Origin: an uncultured Acetobacterium sp.
Lineage (GTDB): Bacteria > Bacillota > Clostridia > Eubacteriales > Eubacteriaceae
DNA length: 64,000 bases
Assembly (NCBI RefSeq): GCF_963664135.1
Contig: NZ_OY760905.1
Location: 2,382,736 to 2,446,735 of the forward strand
Reading direction: 5' to 3'
Shown here piece after piece: positions 24,681 to 33,287 of the stretch; the stretch's first letter is position 1, and every line of letters begins with the position of its first letter. The notes under the pieces are model-generated. The model was not told where the DNA came from and searched no databases. It was given only the letters and a program-made list of their open reading frames with translations. The translations under genes were made by a program, and so were the position numbers.

Positions 24681-27600
24681 ATGGCAACATATATTGCAGA
24701 TAGATATAGACTTAAGAAAAAAGATATTGGTGGTGGAAATATGGCGTCTATTCATCTGTGTGAAGATACAGATGTTGATGATGACGAAGTGGATAGCTCC
24801 GTCATCATCAAGATGTTTAATAAACTTAATATAGGTGATGAGGATTTACAAAAGCAGGTTTTTAATCGTGAGGTAGAATCATTAGATAAGCTTAATCATA
24901 AAAATGTTGTTAAGATTTTAGACCGTGGCTATGATGAAGGATTTAAGGCTTTCTTTATTGTACTTGAATATGTTCAAGGGAAAACATTCAAGGAAGCATT
25001 TGAAGACATTTGCAGGTATGACTATGCCCAAAAGCTTGAACTTATGGAGCAAGTAGTAGATGGAATTGAATATTTGCACAAGAAAAATATCATCCACCGT
25101 GACTTAAAACCATCTAACATTATGTTTGATAAGGATGGAACGGTGAAAATTATTGATTTCGGAATTAGTAAATTGAAGGATACCTTTTATAGTGATTATA
25201 CTCTAGCTGGATTTGTTACGAAAAACTATAGTTCACCAGAACAAATGGCTAGAAAAACAATAACGAATCAGAGTGATATTTATTCATTGGGACTTATTTT
25301 TTACGAGATATTTATCTGTTCGTGCATAACAACTAGGGAGTCTATGGATGTAGGAAGCCTTCCAGCAGGTATGCAACGAATACTTATAAATATAACGCAG
25401 GAAGAACCTAAGCTAAGGTATGCAACAATTTCTGAACTTAAACGTGACCTTGAAAAAGAGCATAGTATTCTTGTTCAAGAAAAATTTATGAGTCTTGGTT
25501 TTACGAATACAGTAACAAAGCGACTATTAAATGATGGATATATTGAAAAAGAAGAAAATACTTTGGCAATGAATGTACTTGAAGAGGAATACTCGGGTAA
25601 GTGCTATATGTGGCCAGCAAAAAATCGTGAAACAGGTGAATTTGAGGGCTCATTTGAATTATATGGTCGTAGATTTCTTTCTATATTAAAATTTGACCAA
25701 AGAGATTCTTCAAGATTTACCATTATCAGTATGGTGTTTATTCCGGCGGATAGATTAATGATGAGAAAGGAATGTGGATATGAGATTCCTTATGGAATAA
25801 AGGTAAGTGGTGGCTCAGCGAGAATAAAAACAAAATCTGAAATTGATGCTCAAACAGTATGTGAAGAAGTGCTTAATCATGAAGCTGAATTTAATAGTCA
25901 GCGAAGTGATGATATGCACCTAAAAGATATTACAAGAAAATGGAGAGATATTCTTGAACTGGAGAAAAAACGGTTGAGCCAGGAGAAATTCACGCTAAAA
26001 TATAATAACTGTAAAATCAATGAGCAAGATGCTTCTCTGGAAATAGATATTGATACCAATAGAACATATGAATTGAATTACACTTCTGATGATATGCTTC
26101 AAATGACAACCAAAAAGAATATACATCATTATATAGATGTTGGTCGCATGAGAGAATGCTCTGATGGGCATATGGTAATTGATTTGACACCACAGGTTGA
26201 CTATTCAAATATTGCTTCTTCTGGCGAAATATCAATAAGTATGAGAATGGCAGAAATAGCTCTTCAAAGACAAAGTAAGGCATTGAAGAGTGTTCAATAT
26301 AAAGAAAATGTCAATCCAGAGATAAGCGAAATTATTTTTAATCCTGAAAAGGCAAGTTCAAAAAATAATTTGATTTTGACTGAGGAAGATTGTAAATCTA
26401 CAGAAATTGACAGGTCAAAATTGTTAAGTTTGGAAAAAGCATTATCATCAGATAACATGTTTCTGCTGCAGGGACCTCCTGGTACTGGAAAAACAACATT
26501 CATTGCTGAACTTGTATATCAGATATTACATAGTAATGATAAATTCAGAGGGAATCCTGATGCAAAAATTTTGATTGCATCTCAGTCACATGTGGCAGTT
26601 GACCATTCTCTTTCAAAAATTAAAAAGCTTATTCCTGATATTAAAATGATACGAGTTGGTATCATTGATAAAATGGCAGAGGCATCAAGGGATTATACAT
26701 TGGATATTTTCTGCAAGGAATGGACGCAGAAAGTAATTGAAAATTGTAAAATAGCTCTTACAAAGTATAAAGAGGAAATAGGGATTGATGATTCATTGCA
26801 GGAAAAGAATGGAATGATTTCTGAGATTGAAAGTATTACACAAGAAATCTCGAACCTGATGGAAGAATTAAAAGATGTTGAAACTGAACTTGAGAAGGTT
26901 AATGTACTTGATGCAAAATGGAAATTTGTAAATGATAAAATTTCATCTATGAAGAAGAAGGTATCGATTAAAACATCAGGAATCACAGAGGAACATTTAT
27001 CTAGGATAATTGATGAATTTACAGATAGTTTGTCAGGATTAAATGATAAATTGGCATCGATTATAGACGAGTCTATTGAATTATCAGAACAAAAAATAAC
27101 GTTGGAAGAAAGATACGCTGCAATAAATGAAAACATGGGTGTTAAAGGCCGAGAAGTAAATGAATGGAAAGAGCTTTTAGGGGTGACTTCTCAGGAAGAA
27201 TATTTACAAGTAAAAGATGATATTCAGAATTCACTTAAAGAGAATAAGAAGAAATATGCTACATATTCCAAAGTCGAAAGTCTTTGTAAAGAATGGCAGA
27301 AGAGAGTGACACTGGGAGATGGACTTATGCAGGAGAGCTTAGCTGATGCGACTCTTGTAGGTGCTACATGTCTTGGAATTGCAAGCTTGAGTGATGCTAT
27401 AGAGTTTAATTATGATTGGGTTATTGTGGATGAGGCAGGAAAGGCTACACCTCCAGAAATATTAGTCCCAATTTGTTTAGGAAAAAAGGTTGTTCTTGTT
27501 GGTGACCATAAGCAGTTGCCACCAGTAGTTGATGAAGCATTACTTAAATTACAGGATAAGGAACGAATGAGCATTCGTAAGGAAGACTTGGAGCAAAGCT

Positions 27601-28292
27601 TATTTGAATATCTGGAAAATAGATTAAATGGCGATTGCAAGAGCATATTAGATGAACAGTACAGAATGAATCCTGTAATTGGAGATTTAATCAGTGAACT
27701 CTTTTATGATGGACAATTGGTATCTAAAACATCTAGAGAAGAGAAAACAATACCGCTTAAAATGTATGAGGAGAAACCGTTAGTTTGGCTCACTACATCT
27801 GAGAATGCAGATAGAAGAGAAGAACGAATATCGGATTCTTATGGAAATTCATGTGAAGCGAAAATCATTTTTGAACAGTTATTGCTGATAGATGAAGAAT
27901 TGGGTGAGCAAAAATTTAAAAAGGAAACAGCGATTATTGCTGGATACCGTGGACAGAGAGATAAGCTGAATAGACTTTATGAGAGTAATTATAAAGTTAA
28001 ATTCCATAATATGACTGTGGAAATCAACACAGTCGATGCATTCCAAGGAAGAGAAACGGATATCGTCTTTTACAGCGTCGTAAGAAGTAATGAAGAAGGA
28101 AAGCTAGGATTTTTGAAAGATGTTCGAAGATTAAATGTTGCTTTTTCTAGAGCTAAAGAATTATTGGTTGTCGTAGGAGACCATCACTGTGCTCAAAAGC
28201 AGATTGAAGTAGCAGGTCAGGAAAATCCATTCGTAAGAATTATAAGATATTTGCGAAATAATCCAGATGACTGCTTGATGAAGGAGGTATAG
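24681..28292 (+). CDS. Ser/Thr kinase-SF1 helicase fusion (Mokosh MkoA-like)
   Basis: A 1203-residue two-enzyme protein. Residues 8-265 are an apparently complete Hanks-type kinase: glycine loop GGGNMA, VIIK lysine K44, HRDLKPSN (139-146), DFG (159-161) and SPEQM. After a linker (270-560) comes an SF1 UPF1/DNA2-like helicase: Walker A GPPGTGKT (598-605), DEAG Walker B (917-920), GDHKQLPP, EQYRMN (992-997) and a final AFQGRETD...NVAFSRAK block. A coiled-coil insertion lies at about 690-880. Kinase plus COG1112-type helicase followed by a PLD gene is the architecture of type I Mokosh. The next gene starts four bases after its stop and uses an AAGGAGG located inside this gene. Confidence 0.9.
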   Translation: MATYIADRYRLKKKDIGGGNMASIHLCEDTDVDDDEVDSSVIIKMFNKLNIGDEDLQKQVFNREVESLDKLNHKNVVKILDRGYDEGFKAFFIVLEYVQGKTFKEAFEDICRYDYAQKLELMEQVVDGIEYLHKKNIIHRDLKPSNIMFDKDGTVKIIDFGISKLKDTFYSDYTLAGFVTKNYSSPEQMARKTITNQSDIYSLGLIFYEIFICSCITTRESMDVGSLPAGMQRILINITQEEPKLRYATISELKRDLEKEHSILVQEKFMSLGFTNTVTKRLLNDGYIEKEENTLAMNVLEEEYSGKCYMWPAKNRETGEFEGSFELYGRRFLSILKFDQRDSSRFTIISMVFIPADRLMMRKECGYEIPYGIKVSGGSARIKTKSEIDAQTVCEEVLNHEAEFNSQRSDDMHLKDITRKWRDILELEKKRLSQEKFTLKYNNCKINEQDASLEIDIDTNRTYELNYTSDDMLQMTTKKNIHHYIDVGRMRECSDGHMVIDLTPQVDYSNIASSGEISISMRMAEIALQRQSKALKSVQYKENVNPEISEIIFNPEKASSKNNLILTEEDCKSTEIDRSKLLSLEKALSSDNMFLLQGPPGTGKTTFIAELVYQILHSNDKFRGNPDAKILIASQSHVAVDHSLSKIKKLIPDIKMIRVGIIDKMAEASRDYTLDIFCKEWTQKVIENCKIALTKYKEEIGIDDSLQEKNGMISEIESITQEISNLMEELKDVETELEKVNVLDAKWKFVNDKISSMKKKVSIKTSGITEEHLSRIIDEFTDSLSGLNDKLASIIDESIELSEQKITLEERYAAINENMGVKGREVNEWKELLGVTSQEEYLQVKDDIQNSLKENKKKYATYSKVESLCKEWQKRVTLGDGLMQESLADATLVGATCLGIASLSDAIEFNYDWVIVDEAGKATPPEILVPICLGKKVVLVGDHKQLPPVVDEALLKLQDKERMSIRKEDLEQSLFEYLENRLNGDCKSILDEQYRMNPVIGDLISELFYDGQLVSKTSREEKTIPLKMYEEKPLVWLTTSENADRREERISDSYGNSCEAKIIFEQLLLIDEELGEQKFKKETAIIAGYRGQRDKLNRLYESNYKVKFHNMTVEINTVDAFQGRETDIVFYSVVRSNEEGKLGFLKDVRRLNVAFSRAKELLVVVGDHHCAQKQIEVAGQENPFVRIIRYLRNNPDDCLMKEV

Positions 28293-28296
28293 AGAA

Positions 28297-29766
28297 ATGA
28301 CAATAGAAGAACTTGCCAAAATGAAAGCCAACTCAGTACCGAATTCAACTTTAGTGAAATATTATGAAGCTGGAATACCACAATGGCATATGGAAACTGT
28401 ATTAACGATGCTAAAGCCAAAGAAACTGTCTGTATTACAGGAATTTATTTTGAAATTTGTTTCTGCTGGAATAGATGATGTTTCTGATATATGTAGATTT
28501 CTAGGAATAAATGCATCAGCGGTTAATAATGCTGTTGCACTGCTACAAAAGGCAAGCCTCATTTCCGTAGATATTTTTCATTCTAAGTTAAAGCTTACAG
28601 AGAAGGGCGAAGAAGCTCTAAAGGAAGCTGCAACAATTGTTCCAGAAGATATTGAATATCCATTATATGTAGATGGACTTTTGGGAAATATTTATCTCGA
28701 TACTAGAAAATTGTATTCGGCAAAAGAATTGCGAAACTTTGAAATTAAGCCAATTAATTCAACGATTGATACACCAACAATTGATTATTTGGTTTATGAA
28801 GAAGTTAAGAGAGCTGTAAATTTATTCAAAAAAAATCATGCATATGAGCAGGATAGATTAGAAGGAGATTTACAGGAAGCTTCTTGTGTAAATAAAACAT
28901 ATGTCGAATATAAAAAAGTATTTGTTTTAGTTTTTATGAACAAGTTCGATGAGATTGAGTTCCAAGTGTACGATGGGACAACAAGAAACGATGAGTATAG
29001 TATTGAACTTCAAAAACAGTACAATAATAATTCGAAAGTTTTTGATTTCGATAGTAAAGAAGAAACTGGTCAGGAAGATACTAATTCGCTGATTAGTGTA
29101 TTACCTCAGGGAATAATTGAAAGTGCTAAATCATTTTCTTATAAAGATTCAACGTTAGAAAGAGAAATATCAAATTTAACCATTCAGCTTGATGCTATTA
29201 AAGAAAACAATGAGGATGATGAAGCGGAAAAAGAATCAGCAACTGAAAGAATTCGTTTCCTTGAAAAGAAGATAGACGAAATGAAAAATGAGCGTAAGGG
29301 AGCAGATAGGGTGCTGTCCACATATGACCATAGACCTTTGTTGCTTGATACTCTTGAAAACGCTAAGAATTCGGTTGTTATAGTATCACCATGGATAAAA
29401 TCAGGTGGACTTAATAATGAGATTCTTGGACGTATAGAAAAAGCTTTGCAACGTAAAACACAGGTGATTCTAGGATATGGAATTAGCGAAAAAGAGGACA
29501 ATGATAAATGGATATTGAGTCGTTTGGCTGATTTGCAAAAGAAACGGTATGGTCAATACCTTAAACTCGTTAGATTGAGTAATACGCATGAAAAAGTTCT
29601 TATAAAAGATAATGAGTATATGGTTATTACAAGTTTCAACTGGTTATCGTTTAAAGGAGACCCTAATAAAGGTTTTAGACAGGAAACTGGTTATTACACA
29701 GAATCTAAGGAAGCAATGAAACAAATGAAAGAAAATCTTTCAAACAGAATGGGGATTAAGTTGTAA
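28297..29766 (+). CDS. Winged-helix / PLD-family nuclease (Mokosh MkoB-like)
   Basis: A 489-residue protein. Residues about 45-105 form a winged-helix-like segment (FLGINASAVNNAVALLQKASLI...LTEKGEE), 270-335 a coiled coil, and 340-489 a phospholipase D domain with one HKD motif, HEKVLIKD (H431, K433, D438) followed by SFNW. A single HKD implies an active site formed by dimerisation, as in Nuc/Zucchini-type nucleases. It is four bases from the kinase-helicase gene, so both are made from one message. By analogy to Mokosh it would be the effector nuclease acting on RNA or DNA; the substrate is not deducible. Confidence 0.87.
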   Translation: MTIEELAKMKANSVPNSTLVKYYEAGIPQWHMETVLTMLKPKKLSVLQEFILKFVSAGIDDVSDICRFLGINASAVNNAVALLQKASLISVDIFHSKLKLTEKGEEALKEAATIVPEDIEYPLYVDGLLGNIYLDTRKLYSAKELRNFEIKPINSTIDTPTIDYLVYEEVKRAVNLFKKNHAYEQDRLEGDLQEASCVNKTYVEYKKVFVLVFMNKFDEIEFQVYDGTTRNDEYSIELQKQYNNNSKVFDFDSKEETGQEDTNSLISVLPQGIIESAKSFSYKDSTLEREISNLTIQLDAIKENNEDDEAEKESATERIRFLEKKIDEMKNERKGADRVLSTYDHRPLLLDTLENAKNSVVIVSPWIKSGGLNNEILGRIEKALQRKTQVILGYGISEKEDNDKWILSRLADLQKKRYGQYLKLVRLSNTHEKVLIKDNEYMVITSFNWLSFKGDPNKGFRQETGYYTESKEAMKQMKENLSNRMGIKL

Positions 29767-29779
29767 AGAGGGGGATTTG

Positions 29780-31174
29780 ATGGTATATATTCAATTGGAT
29801 GAAGACAAAATTCCTGTCGGTAACTTCTCATTCGTTTATGATATTACAGGAAACGAAGAATTGTTTGAAAAATTTTATGAAGCAGAAAAAAATCTAAAGG
29901 TAGATTATATGGACTTTGCTCATAAGATTAGGATGGCATTTGAAGCGTTTGCACTGTATGAGGAAGCTCAAAAGAGGAAAGAACTAGAAGTTTATTCTGA
30001 TGTTGAATTTTATGAGATTAAAGAGAGTATTATCGCTGAGATTAAGCAGCCAGCATCCGTTTTAAACTACAAGAATATAATAATTGCCCTTTGCGATGGA
30101 AGAGAAATGGGATTTTCTAAAATACTTTTGAAGTATTCATTCATTAGAAATACTTCATATGAAGAAGATGTAAGAAGAAAATTCAAAACTTTTATACGCT
30201 TCCTATATGCATTTGGTAGTGAAAGTTCTCATGAAAATGTATCTACGGATGCTAAATATTTGGCAAATAGGGAAAATTGTTTAAGAGTAGTGGGCTCATT
30301 TCATGACTTCCTGTGTGTCTATTACGGAGTGTCGAAAAAATACGATAGTACAATAGTACCGATTCGGGATTATGTTCCTGTACCAAAACAAGTTGTTGAT
30401 AAAATGGGGTTGGTGTTAGAAGTGGGGAAGTCACTCTATTTGAAAGAATGCAAAGGGAAAATTTCATATTACATTTTTTCAAGTGATATTGATGGAATTA
30501 GTCAGGGGCAAAGAAGAGATATTGATGTAATCAGTAAATTATGGGAAGATAATTTTAATGACCCGTCAAATGTTATAAGGCAAACTGAAAATATAAGTGG
30601 AAGTAATAGAGATTATAGGTTCCAAGTGTATTCGTTGCCTAATAAACCATTAAGATTAACAGACACTTTTCTGAAGTCTATTTCATTAGTTGAAAAAATG
30701 GATATAGTGACTGGGTTATGTAGAGGAGTAGAATCAATACATAATTATGAAACTCCGCTGTATCATAGAAATATTAACCCAGATGTATTTTATATTTTTA
30801 GCATTCGAGGAAAATACAAGCCATTACTGGCTAAGTTTGATTGTACAAAGGATTCAGCTGATTCAGCATTCACGGTTTTCCAAAATATTGAAAAGAAAGT
30901 TTTTAATCAGAATATAAATCATTTTTTTCCGCCAGAAGTTCTTAAAGCGAGCATTGGACAGGGCGTAGACTGGGAAAAAGCAGACATTTATTCACTTGCT
31001 AAGACAATACTATATATTCTTTCAGGAGAGATGATTGATGGAAATGAATGTATAGATACTATGGATAGTCTTGAAGTCGATGATGATTTAAAAATTGTTT
31101 TGATGGAGATGCTGGATGAAGAACCGGGGAACAGACCTGAATTAATTGAATTGTTGAACATCATTAATGCATAG
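29780..31174 (+). CDS. Pseudokinase with N-terminal helical domain
   Basis: A 464-residue third gene of the operon, 13 bases behind the PLD gene (GAGGGGG before ATG 29780; TTG 29777 is also possible). Residues 1-195 are mainly helical, with DFAHKIRMAFEAFALYEE and FGSESSHENVSTDAKYL, reminiscent of HEPN/DUF4145-like domains. Residues 290-460 follow a protein-kinase C-lobe, but the catalytic loop reads YHRNINPDVFYI (HRD Asp replaced by Asn) and the DFG position reads FDC, so it is probably inactive. It keeps WEKADIYSLAKTILYILSG. A sensor, scaffold or regulator of the upstream kinase is likely. Confidence 0.75.
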   Translation: MVYIQLDEDKIPVGNFSFVYDITGNEELFEKFYEAEKNLKVDYMDFAHKIRMAFEAFALYEEAQKRKELEVYSDVEFYEIKESIIAEIKQPASVLNYKNIIIALCDGREMGFSKILLKYSFIRNTSYEEDVRRKFKTFIRFLYAFGSESSHENVSTDAKYLANRENCLRVVGSFHDFLCVYYGVSKKYDSTIVPIRDYVPVPKQVVDKMGLVLEVGKSLYLKECKGKISYYIFSSDIDGISQGQRRDIDVISKLWEDNFNDPSNVIRQTENISGSNRDYRFQVYSLPNKPLRLTDTFLKSISLVEKMDIVTGLCRGVESIHNYETPLYHRNINPDVFYIFSIRGKYKPLLAKFDCTKDSADSAFTVFQNIEKKVFNQNINHFFPPEVLKASIGQGVDWEKADIYSLAKTILYILSGEMIDGNECIDTMDSLEVDDDLKIVLMEMLDEEPGNRPELIELLNIINA

Positions 31175-31227
31175 GTGTAAAATGATGTTTCAATGTCGTA
31201 ATTTCAAATAATGAATAATGTAAATAA

Positions 31228-31268
31228 GAGCCTGAATGGTAGGGAAACCTGTTGTCCGGGCTTTTTAT
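31228..31268 (+). terminator. Probable terminator of the kinase-helicase operon
   Basis: AGCCTG pairs with CGGGCT (one G-T pair) with further internal pairing (AGGGAAACCT), then TTTTTAT. Confidence 0.6.
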
Positions 31269-31302
31269 ATTATTGAAAAAAGTAACATAATGTTACAGTC
31301 GC

Positions 31303-31460
31303 CAGTATAGGCAAAATTTATATATAAATTTTTGGAACGAACCAAGTCAAAATGTTTAAAGTGAAAAAGTAGTTATTACCCCCACCGTCCCTGTATGGAG
31401 GGAAATTGACCTGAATAAGTCATAAAACTGTTCTATTTTTATACCCAAAATAGAAAGGAG
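31303..31460 (+). promoter_or_regulatory. Leader segment, copy 2, with 20-bp palindrome
   Basis: Related to 20879-21058. AAAATTTATATATAAATTTT at 31313-31332 is a perfect 20-bp palindrome; GACCTGAATAAGTC and TTCTATTTTTATACCC follow, then AGAAAGGAG. It now stands in front of a truncated ORF only. Confidence 0.55.
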
Positions 31461-31469
31461 TTGGGATGG

Positions 31470-31532
31470 ATGAAATATGTGCATTTAAAGAAGCAGCAAA
31501 TGACCAATGAATCAAATACTGTTTTTGAATGA
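31470..31532 (+). pseudogene. Truncated ORF cut by the RAYT-1 end
   Basis: ATG 31470 (AGAAAGGAG upstream) opens MKYVHLKKQQMTNESNTVFE and stops at a TGA that is the first triplet of the RAYT-1 terminal repeat (31530). The peptide resembles the start of small TnpV-like proteins of Firmicute transposons, though this is a weak memory-based match. The rest of the gene is not seen beyond the RAYT unit. Confidence 0.45.
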
Positions 31533-31540
31533 CACGGGAA

Positions 31541-31565
31541 TGACACGGGGACGTTTCGTTTGTCA
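31541..31565 (+). repeat. REP-like 25-mer (RAYT-1 left)
   Basis: TGACACGGGGACGTTTCG followed by TTTGTCA. Ends TGACA/TGTCA are inverted, giving a short hairpin. Reference copy in forward orientation. Confidence 0.8.
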
Positions 31566-31618
31566 TCTCTATAAAACCATGGTATACTGCAAAATAACAA
31601 CAGGAGGTGAAATCAGAA

Positions 31619-32374
31619 ATGGCAAGACAGGCACGAGTTAAAAGTACATCAGGAATTTACCATGTAATACTGAAAGGCCTGGATGGACGAAATATTTTTT
31701 TGGATGACTCGGATCGATCAATTTTTATGGAAAAGCTCAATAAAGCCAGGGAAACTGGTGGGTTTCAGTTATATGCCTATTGTCTCATGGATAACCATAT
31801 TCATCTGTTAATCAAAGAAGGCGAAGAATTAGGTACCAGTATCAAACGGATTACAGTAGGTTATGTTCAATTGCACAACAATAAATACGGACGAACCGGT
31901 CATCTTTTTCAGAATCGTTTTAGCAGTGAAGCCGTCGAAGAGGAACAGTATCTAATGGCGGTGGTTCGGTACATTCACCGTAATCCCTTAAACGCCGGAA
32001 TGATTGCTCGATTGGAAGAATATCCATGGAGCAGTTATGAAAAAGTTATCCAAGCCTATCAGGAAAATTCGACTACACTTGATAGTGAGATCCTCAAAGA
32101 TTATTTTCCGACGGCTGCAGATTTTGTTCGTTTTACGGAGGAAGAAAATCAGGATGAATGTCTGGAAATCAATCAAAAAACCAGATGGTGTGATGCACAG
32201 CTTTCAGATATGCTGAAACAGAACAGCGAATATCAGAATCTGGGCGAACTGTCGGTTGAAAAGCGAAATCGGTTGATCAAACAGATTCAGCAGGAAACTG
32301 GCAGCAGTATTCGTCAATTGAGTCGGGTACTGAGACTGGGTAAGATGATGGTGGAACAGGCATTGAAGGGGTGA
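31619..32374 (+). CDS. REP-associated tyrosine transposase (RAYT), copy 1
   Basis: A 251-residue Y1/HUH single-strand transposase related to IS200/IS605 TnpA. The metal-binding HUH motif is H60-I61-H62 in CLMDNHIHLL, and the nucleophile is probably Y82 in GYVQLHNN, before GRTGHLFQNRF. The C-terminal region (about 195-250) contains a helical DNA-binding-like segment. ATG 31619 begins MARQARVKS and is preceded by CAGGAGGTG. It ends four bases before the right REP-like sequence. RAYTs process REP hairpins; the many REP-like copies nearby support an active or recently active enzyme. Confidence 0.92.
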   Translation: MARQARVKSTSGIYHVILKGLDGRNIFLDDSDRSIFMEKLNKARETGGFQLYAYCLMDNHIHLLIKEGEELGTSIKRITVGYVQLHNNKYGRTGHLFQNRFSSEAVEEEQYLMAVVRYIHRNPLNAGMIARLEEYPWSSYEKVIQAYQENSTTLDSEILKDYFPTAADFVRFTEEENQDECLEINQKTRWCDAQLSDMLKQNSEYQNLGELSVEKRNRLIKQIQQETGSSIRQLSRVLRLGKMMVEQALKG

Positions 32375-32377
32375 ACA

Positions 32378-32402
32378 TGACGAAAAAAACGTCCCCGCGT
32401 CA
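32378..32402 (-). repeat. REP-like 25-mer (RAYT-1 right)
   Basis: TGACGAAAAAAACGTCCCC then GCGTCA, the inverted counterpart of 31541-31565. Confidence 0.75.
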
Positions 32403-32437
32403 AAAGTTTATACGAAAAAAGAAGGGGCTGTGCTGTT

Positions 32438-32878
32438 ATGAAGAAATACATTAGCATTATAATTTCAGCTGTACTTATTATCTTAGCTATTTACACTATA
32501 AATTATATTTCAAATCCGGAACGTCAAATAAAAAAATTTGTAAGTGAAAATAGTAAAGAATTGGTGACTATTGCGGAATCACATCTAAATTCTGATACAA
32601 CAATAGAAACATATAAGGGCGTAAAAGTTGAGCCAGTTTTTAGCGGGAAAAATGAAATTGTGCAGTTTTTTTACGATGGGAAAGGAATTGCTCCAGCTTC
32701 TAAATATTATGGTTTTTATTATTCGCCAGATGACGTTCCGGCAGCATATCAAAATACGAATTTCAACCTTGCTTATGTATCGGATAATGAATGGAAATGG
32801 TCAGAGGACGGTACAGATAATGGTGGTCGAACAATAAGAATTATAGAGAACTGGTTTTATTATGAAGCATGGTTTTAG
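32438..32878 (+). CDS. Hypothetical membrane-anchored protein
   Basis: A 146-residue protein with one N-terminal hydrophobic helix (about 5-25, IIISAVLIILAIYTI) and an extracytoplasmic domain rich in aromatic residues (YYGFYYSPDDVP, ENWFYYEAWF). No lipobox or known domain is seen. It lies 36 bases behind RAYT-1 with a weak GAAGGGG site. Similar short secreted proteins of unknown function are common in Clostridia. It reads as an intact gene. Confidence 0.6.
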   Translation: MKKYISIIISAVLIILAIYTINYISNPERQIKKFVSENSKELVTIAESHLNSDTTIETYKGVKVEPVFSGKNEIVQFFYDGKGIAPASKYYGFYYSPDDVPAAYQNTNFNLAYVSDNEWKWSEDGTDNGGRTIRIIENWFYYEAWF

Positions 32879-33287
32879 AATGGCAAAATCTAATTTGGTA
32901 AAACATGCCTATTCGAATGAAGACGTTTCAGGATGTTTTGTGCCTTGAACGAAATTTTTATTTGATTTGAGGAGTGACATATGGAAAATAATATTTCAAA
33001 ACAAGTCTTCGAAATACAATCGGATTTAAGACTTCCTTTTGAGCCATATGACATCGGGACATTTCGTTTGTCATACCTAATCATGATGATTATATATTTA
33101 ACGAATGAGTGCTTGATTAAAATGACATGACTTGCTATGGTATAATTGCTATTTCAAAATTATGAATACATAGTCGCAAAGACGAAGATTGAATATATTC
33201 ACAGATAGTGATTTAATTGCATTTAGGATTGCGACATAATACTTACTTATTAATAGTAAGTTGCTTTACGTAAGGAAGGGTTTAAAG
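32879..33287. other. Intergenic region with REP-like and related repeats
   Basis: Holds a degenerate GACGTTTCAGGATGTTTTG block (32922-32940) whose continuation TGCCTTGAACG recurs at 38835-38845, the REP-like 25-mer at 33049-33073, and a hairpin ACTTACT...AGTAAGT near 33241-33260. No gene supported. Confidence 0.5.
33049..33073 (+). repeat. REP-like 25-mer
   Basis: TGACATCGGGACATTTCG then TTTGTCA; two or three differences from the RAYT-1 left copy. Confidence 0.75.

Larger units (their letters stand above)
31175..31618. other. Right end of the island, no complete gene
   Basis: Contains a terminator-like hairpin (31228-31268), leader copy 2 (31303-31460), two overlapping minimal ORFs after an AGAAAGGAG site, and the left end of RAYT unit 1. 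All complete genes stop here. Confidence 0.55.
31530..32402 (+). mobile_element. RAYT transposase unit 1
   Basis: An 873-bp unit: left end with a direct repeat of TGACACGGG(A/G)A, REP-like sequence 31541-31565, the transposase gene, and an inverted REP-like copy at 32378-32402. Unit 2 (35590-36461, 872 bp) has the same plan and is nearly identical across its whole length, so the ends are defined by comparison. Confidence 0.8.
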
